Of a DNA stretch of 64,000 nucleotides, positions 50,630 to 62,813 are shown piece by piece. The first letter of the stretch is position 1; every line of letters starts with the position of its first letter. Position numbers and translations under genes: made by a program. The notes beneath the pieces are model-generated. The model was given only the letters and a program-made list of their open reading frames with translations, searched no databases and had not been told where the DNA came from. The DNA comes from Echiichthys vipera (Eukaryota > Chordata > Actinopteri > Perciformes > Trachinidae), in contig OY829646.1 of the NCBI GenBank assembly GCA_963691815.1, forward strand, positions 19,564,694 to 19,628,693, written 5' to 3'.

Positions 50630-53600
50630 TGGGGGTCCTGTCTTCATTTTTTGTTTTTCTGATGGCCACGTGGCTTTTTTCTCTCTCTTCGTTCCAGACT
50701 GTGAGCAATAAGAACATTTTAAAGGAACAGTTCACTTGTTTCTTTGTCATTGCACTTTCACTTTTTGGGTTTTTCAGCAAAGACAAATTTGAACTTTTTG
50801 AAGTTTTTCCTTTTGAATGTCTTCAATATACCTCTTGTCTGTCCTCACTTGTCAAAAAAAAAAAAAAGATACTTCCTAGACAAGTAAGTGGATGTTTTGG
50901 CTGCTAGTTTTCCTTTTTCGTTTTTGAAAAGAAAAGTCTTTTTGTTACTCTGATATATATATAAACCCCAAACAATTGGTGATTGCTTTTAAAAAGTAGT
51001 TGATGTTAACACTAGAGAATTTTAACATTTATATCTGAAGTGTAGAATGCACTTAACCCTAAATGTTTTAAGTGTGTATTGGTATGATAATATGCTTTGT
51101 TTATACACCATGTGTTGTACTGTTTATCTGTTAATAAGTATCAGACAGTTGTTTGACATGGGGTTTACCTGTCCCTGTAATGTCATCTTGACCTTGTTCA
51201 CACTGTCACTGAGCTGAGCTAGAAGTAGTCTGTATGCTGTCTGTCTTGGTTTTGACTCTGCCGGATAAAGCCCCAGATCAGCCTACCTTTCTGTACCATT
51301 TCATATAAATGTTCAGAGAACTGTAGATGGGAAAATATTATTATTCCAGTGTGCCACTTGGTCCCTACAGCCCAACTGTGCTAGTCACGTCAATTTCTGT
51401 TTCATTTATCCCATCTGCAACCTTGCAGAAGAAGATTTCCAACACCTTAACTATGCTTGTATATTACCACTAATGAGAGTATGATGGACCTGGGTAAGTC
51501 CAGTTGAGTTCAGCTCAGCTTTGTGGTGTGGGCATGGTCCTTTTCTAGTGTCTGTTTCAAACAGTTACCACTTGCAGTGTGTTTAAGTTTGACTTAACTT
51601 CAACTTGAGCTTTATTCATCAGATCATTAATTTACCTGTGCTTTTGGGCCCACAGACTCTGCATGTTGGTAGCCAGAATTCACTAGAATTAGTACTAGTA
51701 ATATTACATAATGTCCCAGTACTATCAATTTGTGATGAGTACAAAAGGACTCAGAGATGTAATAGCTTTCAGACATTTCTGTATTTGAAAAATGCAGTAT
51801 AAAGAGGTCATGTGTGACCCATAATTTTGTAGCTCTGGTAAATCGGTTAAATACCTGTAAGGTCTCCATTTCAGTGGTTAATGTGTAATATTTTTTACCC
51901 CTTTTCCAGCAAATCCAAGTAGATGAAAGGTTTACTGATGACAGCAGAACTTTTAGTCAGTGACTGATGTCGCTAGTTGATTAATGTGACCTCTCTCTGG
52001 TTTGGCTACCATCTACAGCATGATCAGTGGTTAGTGATGACCTCATGATTAGTAGAGTAGTATCTCATGAATAAAAACTATTTATGAACAACAAAGTTGG
52101 AATTAGATTGACTAATTGCCTCTACAGCAGTATTTTGCTTAGAATGTGATACAAGTTGCATGTTAAATACATGTTAAATTTATATTGCACCATTAAAATG
52201 ACATGTTAATGTTCAGGTTATTGTAGGAAATCAATCACTCTGAAAGCTGTGGCTCTACCGCCTTTCTGTAACTTAAATATACACGACATTCTGGAGATCA
52301 AAATATTTGATTCACTGTGTGATGCAGTTTCATACATTCAGCAATATTATATTAATCCCATAACTTTATTTAATATGTTAAGACATATTGAATCAAAGCA
52401 TGACACTGATGAGGGTCAGTGTTACCACTATGGGTTGCAAGGTTGAGTAGAGACCTGTTTCACCAGATAGTGTATATTTGGCTGAGGCTGATGGGAAGTT
52501 GTGAGGCACAGTGAACATGATTGCTTTACCTTATCACTTATTTACATAATAGAAATCTAGATAATAGAAACATAAACATGACGTTTAAACCATATGATCC
52601 ACTGATCTAAAATCGGTGTGGTCAGCCAGTATAAAGTTCTCGCCTAATTGTCTCAGTATGTATGCCTCTGTGTCTGAATTATACGTAATGTTTAGAGCTA
52701 TATGACTCAGTACAAAATATACTAGATTATATAAAAACAAACATGCCCAAAAATGAGTTCTCTGAGTTTTTTTCTTTTTATGTGAAAACAAATACAGCAT
52801 TCCTTGTGTTGACCAAATAAAGTTAATTAAGAATAAAACAAGATTTAACCTCATGAACTGCTCATGTTCTGTTTTTCTGTGTGGATGTTTCCACTGTGCA
52901 GACATCAAGCAGTCTCATTGGATCTAGTAACATGTTGGCTGGACACTGCTTTCAATGAAAGCATTTAATGTGGCCACAAATGCATCTTTACAGTTGTAAA
53001 GAGTCAGTTTACATAGCAGTAGGGGCAATCCTTTCACAGTGAGGCCAAAGGTATGAAGTGTCGACTTATAACGTAGGAATATTGATATTGCATATGCTTA
53101 GTATGTATAAAAACGTACAGAGGGGGCTGTGTCCAGCTCTACCTTTTTCTTATTCCCCTCTCCTGCTGCTGTCTGTCTATTAGTTTAGTGCTGTACTTTG
53201 TTTCTGTTCTTGGATTTTCATCATTACCAAACTACGTCCTTTATTGACCCATAGTTTTGTACCAATGGCTGTAGTGCTTAGTGTAAACTGCTCATTCCCT
53301 GTCAGGGGACATTTTAATGAAGGATGTCACGAGGGACCCGTGGATATGGGATTTTTAACACTGATACAGATTTAAAGTGGGAAAAATGTACCGTTTACCA
53401 GTATGGCGGCCAATATAGTAAATTTTTGAGTTGGAAGGAATATGGACCTTTTCTATGTAAGCTTTGCACCAATATGATGGTGCAAAGGATCTCAGAAAGC
53501 TGCAGGACAAATAACTTTAGAATATATGATAATGATAATATGATATAATAATAATAAATCTATTACATTGTCAATCAATTCTAAATGAACACTAAGACAA

Positions 53601-56600
53601 CTTACTTAAATAAGTAAAATAAAAAAATAGCTTTATCAAACTTACCCCAAGCATCAGTTTCTGCATTATACAGTATGATCTGTATAAAGGTTTTTCATAT
53701 CGGAAAACATATACCAATATAAATCAATAATGATAGGCCAATAACGGATGTTTAATATCGCTGCTCCGATATATTGGTCTGGCTCTGGGTGTCACTATCT
53801 TGAGGCTAGTAGTACAGATTTTGTTAATTTTGGGGATACTACTGTGGCCTAAGGACTGCCACAAAACAAACGCGCCTTAGTACATACATATTTTATGCTC
53901 TTAAGTTGCACTAATTTGGTTAACTCATTGAAGTTTGAGTTAAATTGTTCATTTTAGTTAAGATGAGGCTGTTAAAAATATTATCTTGCTCAATCATCCA
54001 CGTTATAATTGTGTGGCTTTCTGTAGAGGCGTTAAAGTTTTCAAATGTTTCTCTGTGTGACATCCTGATTTAAATGTCCCCAAACCTCCTTATCTTTCTG
54101 CTCTGGTTCTTCCCTCTCTGAACCTGTTGAACTGAAAGGTATGTTGTTTAGAAAGCAACTGCAAGATCCTTAAAGTCAGTCTGCTATCAACTAAGCCACC
54201 ATTTGACGACAGTGACAATAAATCTGCCGTAGATTACAGATGCTACATGCGTGCAAGAAGGTCTGTTAGACACCAAATGCCTTTCTTGTGTTTGTACCCT
54301 GAGATATATTTTAATGTCCTGGTACAGTGTGCACTGTTGCAGTTTGTTTTTTTTTAGTCTTTGTGGCAAGGAGCATCCCCAGGTCACCTAAAGAAGTAAT
54401 AAGTAATAAAGAACTAGGTTGGTAACAGTTAAAACTATCAAACTTAGTTGGTCGACAGCTTTGGTGAAATTTGTGTTTAGACCAGTCAACATGATGTAAT
54501 TCGTGTATTGTTAACCCCAAAAGGCTTCAATAGTCTTGATGGTGCTGTTTTGTTTTTTCTTTAGGCATTAAACATTTGTTGAACTACTATATTGTCCATG
54601 ACTACAGGATACACATGGTTTTTATAGCATTATTCTGCCCTTGCAGCCTAAGGTCATTCCCAATGCTATATGTGGCATTTGCCAGAAGGGTAAAGAGGCC
54701 AACAAGAGGGGCAGGCCAGAGGCTCTCATTCACTGCTCCCAATGTGATAACAGCGGTAAGTTCACACTCTTAATTTTAAAGGACAGTTGCCTGTTTTTAT
54801 ATTTTGTTTTCTATGTATATACACACACATTAGCATCATTTAGCCACTTTAAATGTATTTTTGTGTAAACTACCCTCCCCAGAATACATTTATTTTTAAA
54901 ATTATTAACAGTAATCATTAATCAGTTGTCCCACTGACTCTCATTCATTTAACATCAGCACATAATTAACAAATGATTGAAGTGATTATCATTGACTAAT
55001 GAATCATCTCTATCATCAGTGAAAGGAAATGTTCAGTTGTCTATTGTACCACCATTCAGCTTCATTTCATTGTCTATAAGCAAGTTTGATACTTTCAGGC
55101 AAGTGTTTATCCTGCCTCGTTTAAATATACTATGAGTGTTTACATTTAGACAGTAAAGCTTGTGTAGTTTTATTTAATGTGTAAATAATTCACTTCAAAT
55201 GGTGTACACTGACTGAGATTGGAAAAACAGGCTGTTCAGTTATTCATCTGAAAACTGGGTCCAAAGTAGTGTTTATGTATATTCATCAGGCGGTAACGAC
55301 AACATGGAGTAAAAGGCCATGCATGTCACATTGTTATAAAACTAATTGTTTTTAGATATCTATATCTGACAATGAAATTATTTTAGGTTCATGGTGGTGT
55401 CTTTCTACGTGTGTAGAGGTCCTCTGACACAACAGGACAGTGTATTCAAGTGTTTGTGGAAGGGCCTGTTCAACTTATGTACCTTTTGTGTTTTTGTCTG
55501 TCTGTGGCTCTGTGGCTGCACATTTGCCTCTGTGTCCGTACACTTTAGGCCACCCGTCCTGCTTGGACATGAGCAAGGAGCTGGTGGGTGTGATCCAGAC
55601 ATACCGCTGGCAGTGTATGGAGTGTAAGACGTGCACCGTCTGTCAGCAGCCCCACCATGAGGACGAGATGATGTTCTGTGACAAATGTGACCGAGGATAT
55701 CACACATTCTGCGTAGGCATGAACGCCATACCTACTGGTGAGTGTATGGACACACACACAAGCACACACTACATCGAAGATCATCGACTACATAATTGCT
55801 CATTTTCCTAAGCAGACATTGTGGGGGCTGGACTTTCAAACAAATCAACACATTTCTAACTTTTTCCGATTGTTTAATATTTTCGCTTTTTTACAAGGTT
55901 AATGTTTTTTTTACTAGCTTATGTCAATGTGATCAGACTCCTAAAAAATGGGATGTCCATAAATGTTATAAACAGCCTCTCTACAACCCTGTTTCAAAAA
56001 CAGTTGGGGCGCTGTGTAAAATTGAAATACAACAGAATGTGATGATTTGCAAATCATTGAGACCTCATATGTAATTGAGCATAGCACAAAGACAACATAT
56101 CAAATGCTGAAACTGAGAAATTTCACTTGTTTTTTGAAAATGATATGCCTGTTTTTAATTTAATGCCAGTAACACGTTTCAAAACAGTTGGGACAGGATC
56201 ATGTTTACCTCTCTGTTGCAGCACCTCTGCTTTTAATAACACTCTGTAAATATTTCTGAACTGAGAAGTGGAATGTTTTTCCAAATTCTGATGTAGGATT
56301 TCCGACGCTCAACAGTTCGGGGTCTCCTTTGATGTATTTTGTTTCATAAAAAGCAGCAAACATTCTCAATGGGTGGCAAGTCTGGACTGCAGGCAGGCGT
56401 GTAGAAAATGTACAGTATATGGTTAAGCATTAATGGGGCCTTCACAAATGTGCAGGTGACCCATGCCATATGCACTACTGAACCCCCATACCATCACGGA
56501 TGCTGGCTTTTGAACTGTGCACCGATCACAAGCTGGATGGTCCCGCTCCTCTTTATCCCAGAGGATGCAGCATCCATGATTTCAAAAAAATAATTTAAAA

Positions 56601-57180
56601 TGTTGGCTAACCACACCACAGGACAGTTTTCTACTGGTCCTCAGTCCATCTTAAATGAGCTCGAGCCCAGAGAAGGCGGCGGCGTGTCTGTATCTGGTTT
56701 TTATAGTTTATAACAGCTGCATGGTATTTGCATAAAGTGGGCTGTAAAAGGGAGACTCATGTTCTTGTCTTCCACCTGTAGACAGTGATGTCGACTGAGA
56801 TCACTATCAGTCCGTTGGGCCATATGTGGCCTGCGGGCTGCCAGTTGACTATCACTACAATCCACGATAAGGGCAGACACAAACACACTTATGCAGAACC
56901 ACTTGACTCGAACAACAGTCTTCATTGGGATTTCCCTCGGTGACTGGACAACAAACACTACAAGAGACAAAGAAAAGCAGACTTAAGTCATTCACCAATT
57001 TTGTCTGTCTTAGTTTAAAATGTGGTTTTGTATTTTTGTTTCTCTCTTTAAAAGTAATCATTAATTCTCTGTGTCTCCTCAGGCCTTTGGGTATGTGAGG
57101 TTTGCGACAAAGATTTCACCAAGCCCAAGAAAAAGGGAGGAGTCAAAACACCTAAGAAGTCCAAGCCCGCTCAGAAATGA
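45957..57180 (+). CDS. phf10: PHF10 (BAF45A), PBAF chromatin-remodelling subunit
   Basis: PHF10 is the signature PHD subunit of the PBAF (SWI/SNF) complex in the nucleus. Twelve exons: 45957-46028, 47288-47397, 47735-47865, 48176-48259, 48410-48534, 48675-48824, 48937-49046, 49205-49352, 50244-50396, 54647-54755, 55549-55737, 57083-57180, giving 492 residues (human 498). The N-terminal part is a Ser/Lys/Arg-rich segment, then the SAY region with [20 protein letters not shown] and [14 protein letters not shown] negatively charged Ser-rich linker follows. Tandem PHD fingers start at Cys370 and Cys426 (CTVC, CDKC, YHTFC, CEVC), and the end is Lys-rich. The SAY region separates it from the DPF1-3 paralogues. 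Reading through the exon 9 donor gives a short-isoform end (see findings). AATAAA signals lie at 57897-57902 and 58297-58302. Confidence 0.97.
46308..46372 (+). repeat. Three 22-bp tandem repeats, phf10 intron 1
   Basis: Three near-identical copies of TGCTGCAGAAGGACCACTAA-type units. Small minisatellite with no clear role. Confidence 0.8.
46457..46548. repeat. (CA)n microsatellite, phf10 intron 1
   Basis: About 45 CA units with one TC interruption near the start. A poly-C run of about 18 follows at 47163-47180 in the same intron. Confidence 0.95.
49411..50168. mobile_element. Long inverted repeat (fold-back element), phf10 intron 8
   Basis: The left arm (about 49411-49710) is repeated in reverse complement at about 49905-50168, with a loop of about 200 bases. 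Matching landmarks include ACATCCACTAAACT, CTCCATTATCTACATGG, TTCGGCGCAAAATCATCCCA, ATGGTGAAGGCATTAAAAC and CTGCAGTAGCAT. Arms differ by scattered substitutions and small gaps. No transposase is present. The element takes up most of the 891-base intron. Confidence 0.85.
50397..52850 (+). other. Possible alternative 3' terminal exon extension of phf10 (short isoform)
   Basis: Read-through after residue 361 adds VEDKST and a TGA at 50415-50417. The following 2.4 kb is T-rich, without frames or obvious repeats, and contains AATAAA at 52070-52075 and 52816-52821. This looks like a 3' UTR and would end a PHF10 form lacking both PHD fingers. A mixed CA/CATACA tract lies at 50579-50630. Confidence 0.55.
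53640..53790. repeat. Decayed hAT-like fragment, phf10 intron 9
   Basis: TATCGGAAAACATATACCAAT and CCGATATATTGGTCTGGCTC recall the tandem ATCGG/CCGAT composition of fish hAT derivatives such as the intact element at 35889. Ends were not found. Confidence 0.35.
55982..56740 (-). mobile_element. Tc1/mariner-like transposon relic, phf10 intron 11
   Basis: The plus-strand left end CAACCCTGTTTCAAAAACAG and block GATTTGCAAATCATTGAGAC follow a widespread fish Tc1-like element. On the minus strand around 56440-56560 a short frame reads [11 protein letters not shown] and then [10 protein letters not shown], part of a transposase catalytic domain. Stops and deletions break it, so it is inactive. The right end is not recognisable. 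Confidence 0.7.
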
Positions 57181-58831
57181 TCAACAGCATCTACGACCAC
57201 GATACCTGGACCAAATTCTGCAAAATTTGACATTATGTCGTTTGTTCAATCATTTGGAGAAGCTATACATTTTTTAAAACATCAGATCACTGTGATCCAA
57301 AAATAAACAACAGTTTAGCCCTCCTGCCAAATACCAACAATCCAAACACAAGATCTTAAGCTGCTGTTTGTCTTATTGATTGACAGGTCTGTAAATATAC
57401 AGGCTCACACTAGAAAATAAACGTATTAATCTTTTCTGTGAACGCTGTGATGTCATCAGTAAGAGAGGCCTATAATTTGAAACACAGTCAAGTACAACTT
57501 TAAATGATGTTTCTGATTATACCTCAAATGCACACGTTAAAAAAAACCCATAAACTTTAGCATAGTTCTGTAATATTAGAGATGAACTGAACTCCAGACA
57601 TCAGACATAAATAATATGAACAGCCAAACTGTAAAACAAATCCATCCAAACTAAATCCTGTGATCTGCTGACCACTAACAGTATCAGTGCATTCCTACTC
57701 ATTAAACAGATTAATCCTTTAGTTTCTGTCTCACAACACTTCCGCGGTCAGAAATGTACTTCAGTTGAACAAAATGATGCATTTGATCCGGTACTACTGA
57801 AACAATCAAGAGCTCGCTGATGCATTTCAGTTTCTTTCAAAACAACATTTTTGTATGGTTTTGTATTGTTTTTGTATTTTTAATCATCATTAATTTAATA
57901 AAGCAGGCCAGTGAGGAGCATTCACATTTAAACAAAGTCTTAATATGATAAACGATATGGTGCTTGTGATTCTGTGTAATGAAATGTAAAAGACACTGGC
58001 TGTGGTAGAGTCATGGCAGCAGCAGGTATTTATGTGACAGTCTTGATTACTGAAACAGTGTCTCACTTTACATAGATTGTTTTTTTTCCTTAACCCTCCA
58101 CTATTAACTACAATACAAAAATGTAACCACTCACTATAATTACAGTCATGATTCGTCAACTGGTATTTTTGCAGTCAGCTTGACATTTATTTTAAATTTT
58201 TTGTATTCTGTTTTGTGTTGTCCCTCAATAAGCAATTTGTTTAAGGTGTTTTTTTTTGGTGCTGTCATAGTCACTGAATTATGATGTGTTTTTTAAAATA
58301 AAAGATACATTATCATAATTATCATCTATTGTGGACCATGTTTAATTGAATCCCAGCTTTGATACCGAAGAGCAAAACAATTTGTAGTGCACTGAAAAAC
58401 AAGTATTGCCTATGCTCTGTGAATATATATTTTGACAAAGCTATCATTGAAAAAAAAGGTTCAAAACAGTCTCATATACACGGCCCATCACTGCACGGAC
58501 AAGATGGGCAGACGGCTGTGTGTGAGCCTTTAATGGTCTGGGTGTAGTATGAGTGAACCGTCTGAAGAAAAGTGAGATGTATTATTATTAGAATTATGAA
58601 TTATTATTGCTACCCAATTGTGAAATAATGGTATTACCCTTTGAGGCATTCAGTTTTTCATGCAATTAGTTTAATTCAGATTACGGAAAAATTGTCATCG
58701 CATGTCCTATAAATGTTTTGGTCCAATAACATGCCGTCTAGCACACTGCCAATCAGGATCATGTAATCATTTGGTATGTGCTTTTGATCCATTGTAAATT
58801 CTCCAGAACAGTGGCGTGTCTAGCCAGTTTT

Positions 58832-58873
<42 letters not shown>

Positions 58874-59580
58874 AGAGCCAGGTTTAGTTTAGGTAAGGTT
58901 ATGGTCAAAATGTGTGACATCATTGCCCACAGTAGGGTGACGGGATGTTCTGATAAATCCAGGACCAGGCTACTTTTTTCACAGCATTCATTTTTGGGGT
59001 AAAAGTCAAGATTTTTTGTTGAGATGCACATGATTCCTTGAAAAAAACATCCCAAAGCATGTTAGACGGTTTTAATATGCAGAAAGTTTTGAACAACACA
59101 AGAAAATAATTAATAACAATCATAATAATAATTAAATGAATAATTAACATAGACATTTGCACCATAAATTGATGCAGAGAAGGCACAAATTGTTGCATAA
59201 AAATTCACCAAAATGCAGAAAATTAAGTGTATCAATTAATCGATGAAGTGTCAGAATTTTCTCGGAGAAGACCCCAGGCCGCCGCTTACAATGTGTCAAC
59301 CCCAATGTTGAAACAGAACCTTTTTGTCAGTGCAAAGATGGAAAGAGAAGGATGGAGAAGGAGAGTGCGAGAGCAGGAAGAAAAGTGAGAATGATGGTCA
59401 AAGATTGCATTAATATACAGTTTGGGGGGGTTAAAAATAGGACTTTTTTTTGGCTTAGGTGCTTAGCAACCCTAAAACTCTAAACCTAGAATAGCCTCTG
59501 CTCCAGAAACAAATAAGAAATAATGACATTATTGTAAATAAGTGTGAGGGGAAAAAAATCCATAGACTGTATAACAAATC
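57181..59580. other. phf10 3' UTR and phf10-psmb1 spacer
   Basis: phf10 3' UTR likely extends to one of several AATAAA signals (57897-57902 or 58297-58302). A (GT)n tract lies at 58834-58870. No gene was recognised in 58300-59580. Confidence 0.5.
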
Positions 59581-59759
59581 TTGAAAACTCACTGTGACCG
59601 CCTGCGCTACACCCAGCAGCCTGTGGGGGCGCCCTCACCCAGACTACCTGTGAACACTCGGTATGATGACGCAGAAGAAGAGGCTGCCATATTGCAGTGA
59701 TACAGCGAGTTTAGTTTACCGGACAGAAGCCTGAGCACCGTTGGTTTCCTTCATTAAAA
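59581..59759 (+). promoter_or_regulatory. psmb1 promoter with antioxidant-response-like site
   Basis: A GC-richer stretch directly before the psmb1 ATG. ATGATGACGCA at 59663-59673 fits RTGAYNNNGCR, the CNC-bZIP (NFE2L1/NFE2L2) site. A CCAT-type core lies at 59690. NFE2L1 is known to raise proteasome subunit transcription when proteasomes are inhibited. Confidence 0.5.
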
Positions 59760-62700
59760 ATGCTTTCGTCTCAAACGTTTGGAGACAACGGGAGGATGAA
59801 AGACTATCACTACACTGGGCCGGTAGAGCACCGGTTCTCACCGTACGCTTTCAACGGAGGGTGAGTGTGAACAATACACCGCTGGCTGGTTAGCCTGGTG
59901 TATGCTAACGTGCTAACCAGCTTAGCTAACGAGATGCAAACTGACACTACATAGAGGAGAAGTTGATGAAAAGTGTGCGAACAGAGCAGATTTTCTTTGC
60001 CCAGAACATGAAGCACCCTCACAAAAACATTAATGCACAAACGAAGCTAAAATTAACGGCACATTAATTTCAAAGGAAAAGCCACAGTTTCAGTTTCACT
60101 AGCTTAGCATCATGTCTGTGACAACACAATAACGTTACATCTCCCCCGGCGATGGAGTGGTTTACGAGATGCATTAACTAGTCTGTACTGTGTGTTTTCC
60201 CCCAGGACCGTACTAGCCGTGGCTGGGGAGGACTTCGCCATCGTAGCCTCAGACACCAGGCTGAGTGAAGGATACTCAATCCACAGCCGCGACTCACCGA
60301 AATGCTACAAGCTGTAAGTTTGCACCGTCACTTACCGGGACTGTCGGTGAAGGGCGGACTGGCAGTACTAAGACACATTTTCAACCGTGTACCCTTTCAC
60401 CTACTACTTTTATAGCTTCGTATAATAAAAAAAAAAATCAGACATTCAGTTTAATGTTGAGTGCAACCAGTTCTGATCAGGTACTCTTAAAGGTAGGGAG
60501 CAGAGTGGGTTCAGGCTTCCTCACTTGCATCTAAGCACCAGTTAGTATCTGTGGCTGAAACCACCTGAATCACACACACAATTGAAGAAGACGCTGCTCT
60601 GACTGTCACCTTTTGACATATCTATAGTTCTTCTCCTGACTGCAGTATTAACACACCATGCTCTCATTTCATAGTCCTAGTTATCCTACAGTGATGGTTT
60701 AAATAATCCCTCAGTGCAGTATTTCCCTTGAACACATGCTCTATTTTTATGTACTTGTACTCATAGTTTCTTCGTTTGCTTTTTTCTGTTTTATTATGGC
60801 ATCTCAGGTTTACTTAAAACTTAGTTTACTTGTACTTGTGTGCAGTGACAAATTAACACTGACTTTTATTTATCTGACTTTTGTGCTTCTCTCTCTCTCC
60901 TGCTCACAGGACAGACACAACCGTCATTGGCTGCAGCGGTTTCCATGGCGACTGTTTGACTCTGACTAAAATCATTGATGCCAGACTAAAGGTGGGTATA
61001 GTCCTTTTAAGTGTAACTCCCGGGACGGGCAGGAGTTACACTTGGTCGATTATCTCAGCATTGGACTTTCAACTTTTGAAATGGAAATTTTGCGGAAAAT
61101 ACTATTATTAACACTAGCATAGGTGCGTTTCAGAACCTCTTTTAAAATGATCTTACTTTAAGTGTCCTGCCCTGGCTTGCACACCAATGGCATTTGTCCG
61201 TAGGGGTATCCAAGACAGTTGACATGTTGCAGATATTCTAATGTGTCTTCTTGTTTTTAATGATGACCATAGTATTTTTTAAATCTGAATTATTCAGATT
61301 AATTGCCGCTGTTAACTTTTAGGTAATAAAAGAGATATTTTGCTGATTTAAATCCAGCTGTGTCTCATAGCAGTTTAACGCCATCCTGCAGATTTTGGTG
61401 GACCTCTAATGCTATGCTCTGCTGGGATTTCCTCCAGGGAGGGAGCTAAACATGTTCATCTGCACACACTGCCCTCATTGCCATGATACAGAGCTGGTTC
61501 AAAATCAGGAAAGTGTCCCTTTTAACAATAAGGATGTTATCCTTGTTACCGCTCTTTAAGTTTCACTGACCGTCATTCTGGGCTACACCGTGGTGTAGTG
61601 GTTAGCACTTTTGCCTCTCAGCGAGAAGGTTCCAGGTTCCATCCAAGCCTTTCTGTGTGGAGTTTACATGTTCTCCCCGTGTCAGCGTGGATTTTCTCTG
61701 GGTACTCCGGTTTCCTCCCACAATCCAAAGACATGCACATGTTAGGTTAATTGACCGACTCTAAAAAAAATGTCCTTAGGTAGAAATGGTTGTCTGTCTC
61801 TGTTCGTCTCTATGTACCCTGCGATAGACTGGCGTTCTGTCCAGGGTGTACCCCGCCTCACGCCCGATGTCAGCTGGGATCGGCTCCAGCCCCCCGCGAC
61901 CCCGACAGGGACAAGCGGTTGAAGATGAATGAATACAGAGAATGTCACAGGTTACTTAATTGTTACTAACACCAGAACTAATGCCCCTCTCTCAGATGTA
62001 CAAGCACTCGAACAATAAGACAATGACCAGCGGCGCCATTGCCGCCATGTTGTCCACCATCCTGTACGGCAGGAGGTTCTTCCCCTACTACGTCTACAAC
62101 ATCATCGGCGGACTAGATGAAGAGGGTAGGTTCTTTAATCATACCATCATTAAGATGAGTTATTGTATCGCTTTTGTATGCATATGTACTATACTGTGTA
62201 ATTTAAAGCTGCATGTTTAGGCTGTAGATAAATATCTTGTACGTGTGTAACAGGCACAGGGTTTTGCTTGGGTTGCCTATATTGTGCTTCACTGTATTGT
62301 TACTTGGAAAAACTTTGACTATGTTCTTTGCTATAACTTTTTTTTTATTCACAAAATTTCATGTTTGTAATGCAGGTAAGGGAGCAGTGTACAGTTTTGA
62401 CCCAGTGGGCTCCTACCAGAGAGACACCTACAAGGCCGGAGGATCAGCAAGTGCCATGCTACAGCCTCTGCTGGACAACCAGGTAAATATCCCATACTGC
62501 ATGCTGACCTGTTGTAGCCATAATCTCACTGTGTTTGTGTCATCAGGTATGCAGGGCTTCAACCACGTTTCCTTACAGTGAACAAGGTGCATTCATGTCT
62601 TTCTCTTTCCAACACGTCCTTCCACAGATTGGTTTCAAGAACATGGAGGGTGTGCAGCACGTGCCTCTGACTCAGGAAAAGGCGGTTCAGCTGGTCAAAG

Positions 62701-62813
62701 ATGTCTTCATCTCGGCCGCAGAGAGAGATGTCTACACCGGAGACGCCCTTCGGGTCTGCATCATCACTAAGGAGGGCATCAGTGAGCAGACTGTACCTCT
62801 GAGGAAGGACTGA
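59760..62813 (+). CDS. psmb1: Proteasome subunit beta type-1 (beta-6 of the 20S core)
   Basis: PSMB1 is a non-catalytic beta-ring subunit of the 20S proteasome. Six exons: 59760-59860, 60206-60313, 60910-60991, 61996-62125, 62376-62482, 62628-62813, giving 237 residues (human 241). Conserved features are the mature-start region RFSPYAFNGG, DTRLSEGYSIHSRDSPK, GCSGFHGDCLTLTKII, the exon-4 block RRFFPYYVYNIIGGLDEEG and DVFISAAERDVYTGDALR. It matches human PSMB1 along its whole length. The first in-frame ATG follows a short AT-rich leader (ATTAAAA). AATAAA at 63238-63243 ends a UTR of about 430 bases. Confidence 0.97.
61581..61935 (+). repeat. Full-length tRNA-derived SINE, psmb1 intron 3
   Basis: The head TGGTGTAGTGGTTAGCAC is an A-box-like promoter, and GGTTCCATCC occupies the B-box position. 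The body has the GTTCTCCCCGTGTC and TCCTCCCACAATCC blocks, and the end CGACAGGGACAAGCGG is followed by a short ATGAATGAAT tail. This is one of the commonest teleost SINEs. It lies sense to psmb1. Confidence 0.8.

Noticed and set aside
61581..61660. Possible tRNA gene in psmb1 intron
   Set aside because: A- and B-box-like motifs belong to a SINE head; no acceptor stem seen.
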